Assembly (NCBI RefSeq): GCF_003254115.1
Contig: NZ_QKZV01000001.1
Span: 152,054 to 216,053 of the forward strand
DNA: 64,000 nucleotides
Reading direction: 5' to 3'
Origin: Hydrotalea sandarakina
GTDB taxonomy: Bacteria > Bacteroidota > Bacteroidia > Chitinophagales > Chitinophagaceae
Both the position numbers and the translations under genes were made by a program. Within the stretch, counting starts at the first letter, position 1; every line of letters starts with the position of its first letter. This document shows, in pieces, positions 1 through 9,705 of this stretch. Below the pieces are notes generated by a model. The model saw nothing but the letters and a program-made list of their open reading frames with translations. It made no database searches and was not told the DNA's origin.

Positions 1-2
1 AT

Positions 3-1547
3 CAATACGTGTTGAACAATCCTTTTGTAAATTTTCAAAACCAGTTAAGTTCATCAATTAGTTATAGTAAAGATTTTGGTGGAAAGTCAAATATATCTGT
101 CAACTTAAATCACAACCAAAACAGTAACACCGGATTGGTTAATTTAAATTTACCTACAATTAGTTACAATGTCAATACCTTTTATCCATTCCAAAAAAAG
201 GAACAGGTAGGTGCGCCAAAGTGGTGGGAGAGTATTGGTATTGGATATACCGGCAATTTTACCAATCAACTTTCATTTTACGATTCGGCATTTAGTTTTA
301 AAAGATTGTTAGATACAGCCCAATACGGCTTTACACATAATATACCCATTACTTTAACCCTACCGCAATTGGGTCCCGTTACTTTAAGCCCATCTGTTTC
401 CTATCAGGAAAGATGGTATGGACAAAAAATATTTCGTAATTGGGACAGCATCAACAATCGTTTAGATACCAGCATAAGAAAAGGATTTTTTGCTGCCCGG
501 CAAATGACTTATGGCATTAGTGCCAGTACCCGAATTTTCGGAACCTATCAGTTCAAACATTCCAGTGGCATACAAGCCATTCGCCATGAAATAAGGCCCA
601 CTATTGCCTTGAACTATTCGCCCAACATGAATGGCAAATTTTATTATTCAATGAAGGTAGATACATTTGGCCACGTAATTCGATTTTCTCAATTTGATGG
701 GGTAATACCGGGGGCTTTTCCCGAAGGCGCTTTTGGTGGAATAAGTTTTGGGGTTGATAATTTGCTGGAAATGAAAGTAAAAAGCAAAACAGATACTACC
801 AATAATGGCATAAAAAAAGTGAAATTATTAGATGGCTTTGGCTTTAACTCATCATACAACTTATTGGCCGACAGTTTTGCTTTAGCACCTTTTAATTTGT
901 ATGCACGAAGTACATTGTTTGAAAAAATAAATATTACTGCCAGTGCCATTCTCGATCCTTATCAGGTTGACCAGTTTGGGTTTAGAAAAAATGTATTTAC
1001 CTGGAACAGCAGTCACCCTACGTTAGGACGTTTAACTGGTGCCAATATTGCCATTTCAACACAGTTTAAAAGTAAAACCAAAGATGGAAAAACTGCAAAT
1101 AGCCAAATACCGGTTGATCCGTTTATGACACCTGAAGAGCAACAAATGCAATTACAATATATACGAAATAACCCTGCTGAGTACACCGATTTTAATATAC
1201 CTTGGACCTTATCGCTTTCTTATTCTTTAAACTACACCAAACAACTGCATGTTGATTCATTGAGTAGATATTCGTTTGCGAGTATATTCACCTCAAATTT
1301 AAACTTTCAAGGCGATTTTAGTTTAACCACTAAGTGGAAAGTAGGTGCCACAGGCTTCCTAGACTTTAATGCAGGAAGGTTACAACAATTAAGTATGTAT
1401 TTAACCCGTGAAATGCACTGTTGGCAAATGTCTATTAATGTAACACCTATTGGATTATGGCGTTCATTCAGCATAACTTTAAATCCAAAATCAGGTATCC
1501 TTCGCGATTTAAGAATAAACCGAACCCGTATGTTTTCAAATTATTGA
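3..1547 (+). CDS. lptD: LPS-assembly protein LptD homologue, 3' part
   Basis: The reading frame is open from the first bases of the window, so the gene begins upstream and only its last ~515 codons are here; the GTG at 9 is not a real start. The product is almost entirely alternating beta-strand sequence with aromatic girdle residues (for example the SLSYSLNYTKQL stretch) and ends in the basic tail RDLRINRTRMFSNY, as in the Bacteroidota outer-membrane LptD-like proteins. LptD is the outer-membrane barrel that inserts lipopolysaccharide into the outer leaflet. The N-terminal OstA-type domain, which would settle the assignment, lies outside the window. The end overlaps the convergent plsC end by 7 bases. 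Family assignment is by recognition of the C-terminal barrel. Confidence 0.75.
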   Translation, partial: QYVLNNPFVNFQNQLSSSISYSKDFGGKSNISVNLNHNQNSNTGLVNLNLPTISYNVNTFYPFQKKEQVGAPKWWESIGIGYTGNFTNQLSFYDSAFSFKRLLDTAQYGFTHNIPITLTLPQLGPVTLSPSVSYQERWYGQKIFRNWDSINNRLDTSIRKGFFAARQMTYGISASTRIFGTYQFKHSSGIQAIRHEIRPTIALNYSPNMNGKFYYSMKVDTFGHVIRFSQFDGVIPGAFPEGAFGGISFGVDNLLEMKVKSKTDTTNNGIKKVKLLDGFGFNSSYNLLADSFALAPFNLYARSTLFEKINITASAILDPYQVDQFGFRKNVFTWNSSHPTLGRLTGANIAISTQFKSKTKDGKTANSQIPVDPFMTPEEQQMQLQYIRNNPAEYTDFNIPWTLSLSYSLNYTKQLHVDSLSRYSFASIFTSNLNFQGDFSLTTKWKVGATGFLDFNAGRLQQLSMYLTREMHCWQMSINVTPIGLWRSFSITLNPKSGILRDLRINRTRMFSNY

Positions 1548-2305
1548 TAGGTTGGTTTTTCCTGAGGATTGTTTTCGTATTTTAAATAATGATTTTTCAT
1601 AATTTCAAAAACCTTATCTCGCAATTCCTTTGATTTTAAATTATCAACTTCTACAGGGGGTAAAAAATGCATGTATAATTTATGCGGCCAGAAATAAAAG
1701 GTTTTATCAATGGGCATTGCTTTTCGGGTGTTGAAAATAAGTGCTGGTATAATGGGGTTCTTTGTTACTTCAGCTAATTTAAAAGCCCCATCGTAAAATT
1801 GTTTAAGTGGTTCTTTAGTTCTATTACGCGTTCCTTCGGGGAATATGCACATATTCATGCCTGCTTTTAAAACTTTTTTCATTTCATCAAAACTATGCAA
1901 GCGACTGCGTTCATTTTTTCTGTCCACTAAAACTGAACCTTTTTTATAATACCAGCCAAATAAGGGAATTTTTGCGAAAGAATTCTTCGCTATTGTCTTA
2001 TTGGGGCCCGGGGTATAAGGAGCTGAAATTGGAACATCGAGAAATGCATTGTGGTTGCATGTAACAATGTAAGCTGTATTTTTTTTGAAATTTTCATAGC
2101 CATAAACCTTTAAAGGACAGCCCACCAATGGCAACCAAATGTTCATCCAGTAGCGTGATAAATCAATGAAAAGTTTTTGTCCCTTATTGCCTGGAATAAC
2201 ATAACAAAGCATGGAAGGAATAAAAAAAATTAAAAATGTAACAATAAATGTAACTAAGCCCCAGAATGCCCAAATACGGGCTAAAATATTTTTTAATGTT
2301 TGCAT
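1541..2305 (-). CDS. plsC: 1-acyl-sn-glycerol-3-phosphate acyltransferase (PlsC family)
   Basis: Lysophosphatidic acid acyltransferase of phospholipid synthesis, acting at the inner membrane. From the ATG at 2305 the protein has 254 residues. It has an N-terminal hydrophobic segment (about residues 14-37), the catalytic HX4D motif as NHNAFLD (H85, D90) and the substrate-binding block FPEGTRNR. The frame can be extended to a TTG at 2335, but that runs into the end of the upstream ung gene and is a poor start, so ATG 2305 is chosen. It lies 13 bases after the ung stop, so the two are probably co-transcribed. Which acyl acceptor it prefers cannot be read from the sequence. Confidence 0.9.
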   Translation of the reverse strand: MQTLKNILARIWAFWGLVTFIVTFLIFFIPSMLCYVIPGNKGQKLFIDLSRYWMNIWLPLVGCPLKVYGYENFKKNTAYIVTCNHNAFLDVPISAPYTPGPNKTIAKNSFAKIPLFGWYYKKGSVLVDRKNERSRLHSFDEMKKVLKAGMNMCIFPEGTRNRTKEPLKQFYDGAFKLAEVTKNPIIPALIFNTRKAMPIDKTFYFWPHKLYMHFLPPVEVDNLKSKELRDKVFEIMKNHYLKYENNPQEKPTYQ

Positions 2306-2318
2306 GAGCAGTTTAAGT

Positions 2319-2990
2319 TTATAATTTCCAGTCAATTGGTGTTTTCCCCTGTTTTATCAATAGTTCATTGGTTTTACTAAAATGTTTGCAACCCAAAAAA
2401 CCATTATGTGCACTTAATGGTGAGGGATGTGCTGCTTTTAAAATAAAATGTTTGGTTGCATCAATAAATTGTTGTTTTTCTTGTGCAAAACGGCCCCAAA
2501 GTAAAAAAACAATGCCCGATTTTTCTTCTGATATTTTTTTGATGGCGGCATCGGTAAAATTCATCCACCCAATTTTTGAATGACTGGCGGCTTCATTAGC
2601 CCTAACCGTTAAAATGGCATTCAAAAGTAAAACGCCTTGTTTAGCCCAAGGGGTAAGATTGCCTGTTGAGGGTATTGGCATACCAATATCAGTATGTAAT
2701 TCTTTAAAAATGTTTTGTAAAGAAGGTGGTGGCGCAATTCCATTGGGTACGCTAAAACATAAACCCATGGCTTGCCCCGGGCCATGGTAGGGGTCTTGTC
2801 CTAAAATAACCACTTTCACTTCATTAAATGGGGTGGTGTTAAATGCATTGAAAATAAGGCTACCGGGTGGATAAATTGTTGCTCCGGTTGCTTTTTCCGT
2901 TTTTAAATGGGTTACTATTTGTAAAAAATAGGGCTTGGTAAACTCTTTTTGCAATTGTTCTTTCCAACTATTTTCAATTTTTACATCCAT
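2319..2990 (-). CDS. ung: Uracil-DNA glycosylase, family 1
   Basis: Removes uracil from DNA in base excision repair. The water-activating motif GQDPYHG is at residues 64-70 (catalytic D66), FLLWG follows near the middle, and the second catalytic motif appears as HPSPLS near the C-terminus. Length from ATG 2990 is 223 residues, usual for family 1 enzymes. A longer frame would start at TTG 3014, but that adds only eight unconserved residues and uses a rare start, so I reject it. It is probably the first gene of a short ung-plsC unit, facing away from tRNA-Arg. Confidence 0.95.
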   Translation of the reverse strand: MDVKIENSWKEQLQKEFTKPYFLQIVTHLKTEKATGATIYPPGSLIFNAFNTTPFNEVKVVILGQDPYHGPGQAMGLCFSVPNGIAPPPSLQNIFKELHTDIGMPIPSTGNLTPWAKQGVLLLNAILTVRANEAASHSKIGWMNFTDAAIKKISEEKSGIVFLLWGRFAQEKQQFIDATKHFILKAAHPSPLSAHNGFLGCKHFSKTNELLIKQGKTPIDWKL

Positions 2991-3003
2991 TTTTTGAAAT
3001 GTG

Positions 3004-3035
3004 TTTGGATGCAAACTAATTAAAATTTAGTTTTG
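3004..3035 (+). promoter_or_regulatory. Bacteroidota-type promoter of tRNA-Arg
   Basis: TTTG (3004-3007), 20 bases, then TAGTTTTG (3028-3035), a full match to TAnnTTTG. Transcription would start near 3042, 8 bases before the mature tRNA end. Confidence 0.7.
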
Positions 3036-3049
3036 CGCCCTAATCATTT

Positions 3050-3123
3050 GGTTCGGTAGCTCAGCTGGATAGAGCAACTGCCTTCTAAGCAGTAGGTCAT
3101 TGGTTCGAATCCAATCCGAATCA
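3050..3123 (+). tRNA. tRNA-Arg (anticodon TCT)
   Basis: A full cloverleaf can be drawn. The acceptor stem is GGTTCGG/CCGAATC with one G-T pair and A as discriminator. The D arm is GCTCAGCTGGATAGAGC. The anticodon stem is ACTGC/GCAGT with loop CTTCTAA, anticodon TCT reading AGA. The T arm carries GGTTCGAATCC. The CCA end is not encoded. Confidence 0.97.
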
Positions 3124-3132
3124 CTTCAGTTT

Positions 3133-3163
3133 AAACCTTAGCATAAATTGCTAAGGTTTTTTT
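3133..3163 (+). terminator. Rho-independent terminator after tRNA-Arg
   Basis: Perfect 10-bp stem AAACCTTAGC/GCTAAGGTTT with a 7-base loop, followed by a run of T (3157-3163). It also faces the end of the convergent MFS gene. Confidence 0.9.
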
Positions 3164-3173
3164 GTATGAACTA

Positions 3174-4439
3174 TTATTTAAATGGATTTTTAGGCAAGTA
3201 TTTTTCTAGGGTAGGATGAACCACTTTACCCATGCCTGCTTTTTTAAATGCCGGAACAAAGGCAGTAACTGAAATAATACCTGCAATTCCTTCAATAAGT
3301 AATGTAAATGGTGCACTGGTTTTGTGGGCAAGGTAACCCACTAACAAACTACCCAATGGTTGCATACCCATAAAAGCCATAACGTAATAACTAATTACCC
3401 TTCCTCGCATATTTTCTGCAACATTGGTTTGAATGTATGTATTGGTAGATGCTATTAATGCCAATAATCCGCTTTCACCCAACATTATGATTGCTAAGGC
3501 CAGCCAAAAGTTTTGCATATATGAAAACAAAATAATGCAAGAAGAAATAAGTAAGTTGGCTAATGTAATTATTTTTAAAAAGTCCTTATCAGGCCTAAGT
3601 GTGGCAACATAAATGGCCCCCATTAAGGCACCTAGTCCGGCAATACTGTTTAACCAACTAAAGGTGGTTACGTTACCTTTAAAAATTTGTTGAGCATACA
3701 CGGGGAATAAAGTATTATACGGCATTACAAAAAAGCTTATCAAAGCCATTAATAATATGGCCGACCGAATGCCTTTACTGTTTTGTAAATACTCATATCC
3801 TTCCTTTAAATTTTGCCAAATTGGCTCATCAATGGTTTTGGCCGGTGGGGTTTTTAGTTTCATTAATAGCAGTGAAACAATTACTGCAATAAAACTTAAA
3901 AAATTCATGAAAAAACAAACACCTTCTCCAAAACTACTTAATAAAATACCGGCAACAGCCGGGCCTGCCAAACGTGCCAAGGTAACCATGCTTGAGTTTA
4001 AGGCAATGGCATTGGGCAAGTCTGCTTTTTTTTCAACCATCAATATCATAAACGATTGACGGGCAGGCGTATCGAATGCATTGATAATGCCCAACATAAT
4101 ACTTAAAATAATTATGGTAATAACAGTATGAGTTCCCGTTATAACCAATGCTGCTAAAATTCCTGCCTGCACCATTGATGCAATTTGCGTAATAAGTAAA
4201 GTTTTATATCGGCTGTGTCTATCAACATAAGCACCTGCATAAGGCGATAAAAGCATTGTAGGAATTTGTCCTGCAAATGCAACCAAACCAAGCATGAAAG
4301 AAGAATGGGTTAATGTATATACCAGCCAACTCACGGCTATTCTTTGCATCCAGGTACCAATTAACGAAATAGCCTGTCCCCCAAAGTAAAGCCTGAAATT
4401 TTTATATTGCAAAGCCCGCATGGAATTGGGTAACTGCAT
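3174..4439 (-). CDS. MFS exporter (DHA3/EntS-like family)
   Basis: A 421-residue polytopic membrane protein of the major facilitator superfamily with about 12 hydrophobic segments. The N-terminal stretch (FRLYFGGQAISLIGTWMQ) and the loop GAYVDRHSRYKTL after the second segment, a variant of the MFS A motif, are typical of the MFS_3/DHA3 group that includes enterobactin and drug exporters. The substrate cannot be inferred. It is a single gene, divergent from hutH; the ATG at 4439 is clear and a CAAATATA box (TATATTTG on this strand) sits at 4477-4484. Confidence 0.85.
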   Translation of the reverse strand: MQLPNSMRALQYKNFRLYFGGQAISLIGTWMQRIAVSWLVYTLTHSSFMLGLVAFAGQIPTMLLSPYAGAYVDRHSRYKTLLITQIASMVQAGILAALVITGTHTVITIIILSIMLGIINAFDTPARQSFMILMVEKKADLPNAIALNSSMVTLARLAGPAVAGILLSSFGEGVCFFMNFLSFIAVIVSLLLMKLKTPPAKTIDEPIWQNLKEGYEYLQNSKGIRSAILLMALISFFVMPYNTLFPVYAQQIFKGNVTTFSWLNSIAGLGALMGAIYVATLRPDKDFLKIITLANLLISSCIILFSYMQNFWLALAIIMLGESGLLALIASTNTYIQTNVAENMRGRVISYYVMAFMGMQPLGSLLVGYLAHKTSAPFTLLIEGIAGIISVTAFVPAFKKAGMGKVVHPTLEKYLPKNPFK

Positions 4440-4476
4440 GCTTCAAATTTTTTCTAACCTCTTAATTGAATATCAA

Positions 4477-4484
4477 CAAATATA
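4477..4484 (-). promoter_or_regulatory. Putative -7 box of the MFS gene
   Basis: TATATTTG on the minus strand matches TAnnTTTG and lies 38 bases before the ATG. No clear -33 TTG is seen. Confidence 0.4.
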
Positions 4485-4547
4485 CATTGCAAAAAATTGA
4501 AGAACGATTAATCTTTGCTGTTGGTGGGTTTAAAAATTGCAAAAGCC

Positions 4548-4579
4548 TTGATGTGTGCATTTTGCCGACCCTATCTTTA
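4548..4579 (+). promoter_or_regulatory. Putative hutH promoter
   Basis: TTG at 4548-4550, 21 bases, then TATCTTTA at 4572-4579 (7 of 8 positions of TAnnTTTG). The start codon is at 4608, giving a leader of about 20 bases. Confidence 0.55.
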
Positions 4580-4607
4580 CATTACTTTTACAACATAATT
4601 ACGCCAT

Positions 4608-6107
4608 ATGAAATTGCCTTTATTTACTGTAAATACTGATTGGATTTTGCTTTCATCTGTTGCAGCTACTATTCACCAGGCTTTTGAACTTGCAGTTGAT
4701 GAAAAGTCTCAACAAAATGTAAAGCAATGCCGTGCTTTTTTAAATAATAAAATGCAGCAACAAAATGCTTTGTTTTACGGTATTAATACAGGGTTTGGTT
4801 ATTTGCAAAATGTGCAAATAGACAATTCTCAAATTGAACAATTACAGCATAACTTATTAATGTCACATGCCTGTGGAATGGGTAATGAAGTACCCGATGC
4901 TATAGTAAAGTTAATGTTGCTCTTAAAAATAAAATCGTTGGTGTATGGGCATAGTGGGGTACAGTGGGTAACGGTACAGCGTTTGGTTGACTTGTATAAC
5001 AATAATGTTTTACCCGTTGTTTATACGCAAGGTTCATTGGGAGCTTCCGGCGATTTGGCACCGTTAAGCCATTTAAGCTTGCCTTTAATTGGATTAGGAA
5101 AGGTTAAGTACAATAATACTGTTATGCCTACGCAACAGGCTTTGCAAATGTTGAACTGGCAACCTGTAGCATTGCAAAGTAAAGAAGGACTTGCTTTAAT
5201 TAACGGTACCCAATTTATGAGTGCTTATGGCGTTTACTGTATTGCAAAAGCCAAAAATTTGTTGAAATGGGCCAACTTAATTGCTGCTATTTCGTTTGAT
5301 GCATTTTATTGTACTACCGAGCCTTTGAACAAACTTATACATGAAATAAGAGCCCATAAAGGGCAGGTATATTGCGCTAAAGTACTTCGAGAATATTTAG
5401 CCGACAGCAACATTGCTCAGAAAAAAAAGCAACAAGTGCAAGACCCTTATTCTTTCAGATGCATTCCGCAGGTGCATGGTGCAACTGCCGATACTTTACA
5501 TTTTGTGGAAGAAACCTTTACAAGAGAAATTAACTCTGTAACAGATAATCCAAATATTTTTCCCGATGAAGATGCCATATTAAGCGGTGGGAATTTTCAC
5601 GGACAGCCATTGGCGTTAGCATTGGATTTTTTATCCATTGCCATGAGCGAATTAGCCAACATAAGTGAACGAAGAACCTATCAGTTAATAAGCGGGCAAC
5701 GGGGATTGCCTTTGTTTTTGGTGAAGGATCCCGGATTAAATAGTGGATTCATGATACCACAATATACTGCAGCCGGTATTGTTAGTGAAAATAAACAATT
5801 ATGCACACCGGCAAGTGTTGATAGTATTTCCTCTTCTAACAATCAGGAAGACCACGTTAGTATGGGGGCCAATGCAGCTACCAAATGCTATCAATTAATA
5901 AATAATGTGGAAAAAGTATTGGCCATTGAATTACTTACAGCAAGCCAAGCACTACACTTTAGAAGACCGGAAACAAGTTCTGCTGTGATTGAAAAAATTG
6001 TTACTGAGTTTGGAAAATTGGTGCCTTTTAATGAAAAAGATAGGGTATTGCATGATGATATGATGTTAGCGGTTCAATTTATACAAACCCACGTGTTACC
6101 TGATTAA
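4608..6107 (+). CDS. hutH: Histidine ammonia-lyase
   Basis: Converts L-histidine to urocanate and ammonia, the first step of histidine degradation. The self-forming MIO cofactor triad Ala-Ser-Gly is at residues 146-148 inside GSLGASGDLAPLSHL. The sequence LLMSHACG and, decisively, QEDHVSMG with Glu at residue 414 are the histidine-specific form; tyrosine and phenylalanine lyases have Q-D at that place. Length 499 residues is normal. No hutU, hutI or hutG is nearby, so the rest of the pathway must lie elsewhere or be absent. The stop overlaps the convergent T9SS gene by 12 bases. Confidence 0.92.
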   Translation: MKLPLFTVNTDWILLSSVAATIHQAFELAVDEKSQQNVKQCRAFLNNKMQQQNALFYGINTGFGYLQNVQIDNSQIEQLQHNLLMSHACGMGNEVPDAIVKLMLLLKIKSLVYGHSGVQWVTVQRLVDLYNNNVLPVVYTQGSLGASGDLAPLSHLSLPLIGLGKVKYNNTVMPTQQALQMLNWQPVALQSKEGLALINGTQFMSAYGVYCIAKAKNLLKWANLIAAISFDAFYCTTEPLNKLIHEIRAHKGQVYCAKVLREYLADSNIAQKKKQQVQDPYSFRCIPQVHGATADTLHFVEETFTREINSVTDNPNIFPDEDAILSGGNFHGQPLALALDFLSIAMSELANISERRTYQLISGQRGLPLFLVKDPGLNSGFMIPQYTAAGIVSENKQLCTPASVDSISSSNNQEDHVSMGANAATKCYQLINNVEKVLAIELLTASQALHFRRPETSSAVIEKIVTEFGKLVPFNEKDRVLHDDMMLAVQFIQTHVLPD

Positions 6108-7817
6108 TACTGTAGTGCCTTTTAATGAAAATTTTTCACCCGTTTGGCTATCGGTATAACTAAGGGTCCATACGTACGTGCCGGCGGACTGGGCTAATCC
6201 GTTAACAGTTCCATCCCATTTTTGCGTCCAATTGGTCGTATAAAAAATAACTTGTCCATACCTGTTATAAACGGTAAATCGAAGATTAATGGCTTTGTAT
6301 GCATTCAGTGGATATAAATAATCATTCAACCCATCACCATTTGGCGTAAATGCTGAGGGTACTGCTATATAACAATTGGTAACTGCTTTTAATATTTTAG
6401 TATAATTAGCCGTACAACCTGCTGTATCGGTTACTAATAATTGTATTAGGTAATTAGTTGATATATTGGTATTGGGATAATTTTGTAATGGTGGTGTTTG
6501 TAAATCACTGGTTTGTCCGTTGCCAAAATCCCAATGCCATTTTGTTAGTAAGCCCGTACTTGAATCAGTAAAAGTAACAGCTTCATTGGGGCATATATAA
6601 TCGGGCGCTGAGAAGTAGGCTTTGGGTGGATAATTGTCTAATATAAAATTTTTAATAATTGTATCGGAGCATACACTGTTACTGGCAATTAATTGAGTTG
6701 TTTTTTGTCCTAAAGTGGAATAAATAATGCCCGGATTTTCCATTGTACTGGTAGTTGCACTATCAAAAGTCCATAACCAGTTGGTAGCATTTTGCGCTTT
6801 TAAAAAATAATCAACCGTATCATTTACACATCCCCAGTGAATGGTGTAATCAAAATCAGCCTTTACCAATTGTTGCGAAGTAATGGTAAAGGATGCTTGT
6901 GTGCCCAACGGTACCGCATTTTGGCAGTTGTCTAATAATGTGTTTCCATCAGTGCCCATTAATTGTTGCACTGTGTACACATTGGGCGATAAAGGATTAT
7001 TCAATTGCACAATAATAGAATCGGTATCAAAATTATTCACACATCCAACTCCATAAGCCGATTGTATGGAAGCATTGGGGGTAATGGAAAAGTCGCTGCC
7101 ATCTGCTGCAATAGAACTACACAAAACAGTTTTATTCATTTTAATGGCAATTTCTTTACCACCACAAATGCCTGAAGCATTGGTATAAGTTGGCAAATTA
7201 GGATCGGTAATGCTGGCAGTACCACCGGTAAAATTCAAGGTATAACCACTTTGGCTATCGGTATAATGGCTCACCAATAATAAGTAGGTATGTCCCTGAA
7301 TAAGGGTTGGCGGTTTGCTAAACGGTGAAACTCCGCCCTGCGCATAAGTTGGGGCTGAGGCACATTGGTTGGCAGCACTGGCAGTGTCGGCAGTACCGGT
7401 TAATCCGCCTACACCCGACCAGTTGCAGCATACAAACAAGCTAGGGTCGGTAAAAACATTATTCGGATTAACACCCGTTATATCAAATATTTGCCAATCA
7501 TAATCATCTGAAATTGTGTTGGGTGTAATAACGAAAACAAGGGTGCCTGTTTGGTAGCAGGTAAATTTATACCAATAAGGATTTTTATTGGTTGCAATAA
7601 AACTGTTAGGACCGGTGGCACACACCGGAACAGGTATGCTGTTAGTACCGCAAATGCTCACCGACCCTTGTGAAAAGCTTTTAACTCCGCAAACCGGAAA
7701 AGCAGTAGTGGGGGTTTGGCCTTTTAAAGTACAAATAGGTTGAGCATGCAGGTTTAAAGTGGCTATACAACAAGTAATGATGGATAGAAAGAATATATAT
7801 CTAAAAAAAGTTATCAA
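6096..7817 (-). CDS. Secreted PKD-domain protein with type IX secretion (type B) C-terminal domain
   Basis: A 573-residue exported protein. Residues 1-25 form a signal peptide ending LNLHAQ. Two PKD-like folds follow (WLWTFD near residue 345, and WHWDFGNGQTSD near residue 430). The last ~85 residues, beginning PSAFTPNGDGLNDYLYP and ending in a beta-strand tail, are the gliding-motility-associated C-terminal domain (CHU_C) that sends proteins through the type IX system. The first ~200 residues are Cys-rich and unrecognised. No ATG fits: the frame closes at a TGA at 7821-7823, leaving TTG 7817 (or ATT 7820) as the start, and the signal peptide fits that choice. Substrate unknown; surface binding is a guess. 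Confidence 0.85.
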   Translation of the reverse strand: MITFFRYIFFLSIITCCIATLNLHAQPICTLKGQTPTTAFPVCGVKSFSQGSVSICGTNSIPVPVCATGPNSFIATNKNPYWYKFTCYQTGTLVFVITPNTISDDYDWQIFDITGVNPNNVFTDPSLFVCCNWSGVGGLTGTADTASAANQCASAPTYAQGGVSPFSKPPTLIQGHTYLLLVSHYTDSQSGYTLNFTGGTASITDPNLPTYTNASGICGGKEIAIKMNKTVLCSSIAADGSDFSITPNASIQSAYGVGCVNNFDTDSIIVQLNNPLSPNVYTVQQLMGTDGNTLLDNCQNAVPLGTQASFTITSQQLVKADFDYTIHWGCVNDTVDYFLKAQNATNWLWTFDSATTSTMENPGIIYSTLGQKTTQLIASNSVCSDTIIKNFILDNYPPKAYFSAPDYICPNEAVTFTDSSTGLLTKWHWDFGNGQTSDLQTPPLQNYPNTNISTNYLIQLLVTDTAGCTANYTKILKAVTNCYIAVPSAFTPNGDGLNDYLYPLNAYKAINLRFTVYNRYGQVIFYTTNWTQKWDGTVNGLAQSAGTYVWTLSYTDSQTGEKFSLKGTTVLIR

Positions 7818-7970
7818 AATTCAGGCAGTTTTACTATTTAATGAATGGCAAATTAGGCATTCTGCTGCTTTGTCTGAATGTTTTAACAAATTCAAAGCTA
7901 TTTTAATAACTAAAATAAACGTAGTTCACGGTACTCTGTTTATCTGTATGTTTTATTTAGGCGTATAGCG

Positions 7971-7978
7971 TACATTTG
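7971..7978 (+). promoter_or_regulatory. Putative glnS -7 box
   Basis: TACATTTG, a full match to TAnnTTTG, 26 bases before the glnS ATG. Confidence 0.5.
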
Positions 7979-8004
7979 TCACCCATAACAATATTTTTTG
8001 CGGT

Positions 8005-9666
8005 ATGAGTGATGAAAAAAGTTTAAATTTTTTAGAAGAAATTATTGAAGCCGATTTGGCAGCCGGAAAATATCAACAAATAATTACTCGTTTTCCGCCC
8101 GAACCCAATGGCTATTTGCACATGGGACATGCTACCAGTATTTGTTTAAATTTTGGACTTACCAAAAAATACGGTGGTTATACAAATTTGCGATTCGATG
8201 ATACCAATCCTGTTACAGAAGATACAGAATATGTAGAAAGTATTAAGGCCGATATAAAATGGTTGGGTTTTGAATGGAAACATGAATTATATGCCAGCGA
8301 TTACTTTGAAACATTATATGAATTCGCTGTTCAGTTAATTAAAAAAGGATTGGCCTATGTTGATGACAGTACCAGTGAAGAAATTGCTGAACAAAAAGGT
8401 ACACCTACACAGCCGGGAACCAATAGCCCATATCGTAATAGATCGATAGAAGAAAACTTATTACTTTTTGCCGACATGCGTGCAGGAAAATATAAGGATG
8501 GTGAAAAAGTATTGCGTGCCAAAATTGACATGGCACACCCTAATATGTTAATGCGCGATCCATTAATGTATCGTATTAAACATGCGCACCATCATCGTAC
8601 CGGTAATAAATGGTGTATATATCCTATGTACGATTTTGCACATGGTCAAAGCGATAGCATTGAAAAAATTACCCATTCTATTTGTACACTTGAATTTGTT
8701 CCACACCGAGAGTTGTATGATTGGTTTATAGAAAAATTAGAAATTTATCCTTCACATCAGTATGAGTTTGCCCGTCGCAATCTTTCTTATACGGTAATGA
8801 GTAAAAGGAAACTTTTACAATTGGTAAATGAAAAATATGTAGCAGGATGGGATGATCCCCGAATGCCTACCATTAGTGCTATGCGTAGGCGCGGATATTT
8901 GCCGGAAAGTATTCGTGATTTTTGTGATGGAATTGGCGTTGCTAAACGTGAAAACTTAGTTGATATTGGGCTGCTTGAATTTTATGTTCGTGAACGTTTA
9001 AATAAAGTGGCATTGCGGAGAATGGTTGTGTTTGATCCCTTAAAAATTACCATTACCAACTATCCGGATACTGTTGAATGGCTAGAATCTGAAAATAATC
9101 CTGAAGATGCTTCAGCCGGTTCGCGTACCATTCCATTTAGTAAAGAAATATATATAGAGAAGGAAGACTTCATGGAGCAACCACCGAAAAAATATTTCAG
9201 GCTGGCACCGGGGCAAATGGTTCGTTTAAAAAGTGCTTATATTATTCAGTGTAATGAAGTAATAAAAGATAGTGAAGGTAATGTTGTAGAGTTAAAATGT
9301 ACTTATATTCCCGAAAGCAAAAGTGGTAATGATACCAGTGGTATTCATGTAAAAGGAACTTTGCATTGGGTAAGTATTCAACATGCTATTCCTATTGAAG
9401 TACGTTTATATGATCGTTTGTTTAATGTTGAGAATGTAGATGCAGCTGAAGGCGATTTTAAAGATTACTATAATCCCAATTCATTAGAAGTTATTCCTAA
9501 AGTATTTGCTGAACCTTCATTGCAGAATGCAACTTTAAATGAACGCTTTCAGTTTATACGTAAAGGATATTTTTGTTTAGATATTGATGCTCAAAATGGT
9601 TCTCTGATTTTTAATAGAACTGTTGGGCTGAAAGATACTTGGGCAAAAGAAATGAAAAAGGCATAA
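8005..9666 (+). CDS. glnS: Glutaminyl-tRNA synthetase
   Basis: Class I synthetase charging tRNA-Gln. The HIGH motif is HMGH at residues 39-42 after RFPPEPNGYL, and the KMSKS motif is VMSKR with M-S-K at 265-267. The RFDDTNP block is typical of the GlnRS/GluRS group, and the all-beta C-terminal anticodon-binding half (about residues 345-553) is of the GlnRS type. Length 553 matches the family. Its presence means this organism does not rely only on transamidation for Gln-tRNA. tilS follows 39 bases later, probably in one transcript. Confidence 0.95.
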   Translation: MSDEKSLNFLEEIIEADLAAGKYQQIITRFPPEPNGYLHMGHATSICLNFGLTKKYGGYTNLRFDDTNPVTEDTEYVESIKADIKWLGFEWKHELYASDYFETLYEFAVQLIKKGLAYVDDSTSEEIAEQKGTPTQPGTNSPYRNRSIEENLLLFADMRAGKYKDGEKVLRAKIDMAHPNMLMRDPLMYRIKHAHHHRTGNKWCIYPMYDFAHGQSDSIEKITHSICTLEFVPHRELYDWFIEKLEIYPSHQYEFARRNLSYTVMSKRKLLQLVNEKYVAGWDDPRMPTISAMRRRGYLPESIRDFCDGIGVAKRENLVDIGLLEFYVRERLNKVALRRMVVFDPLKITITNYPDTVEWLESENNPEDASAGSRTIPFSKEIYIEKEDFMEQPPKKYFRLAPGQMVRLKSAYIIQCNEVIKDSEGNVVELKCTYIPESKSGNDTSGIHVKGTLHWVSIQHAIPIEVRLYDRLFNVENVDAAEGDFKDYYNPNSLEVIPKVFAEPSLQNATLNERFQFIRKGYFCLDIDAQNGSLIFNRTVGLKDTWAKEMKKA

Positions 9667-9705
9667 ACTCATTTCTCCTACATCTTTTTGTTGCAATCTG
9701 TATAT

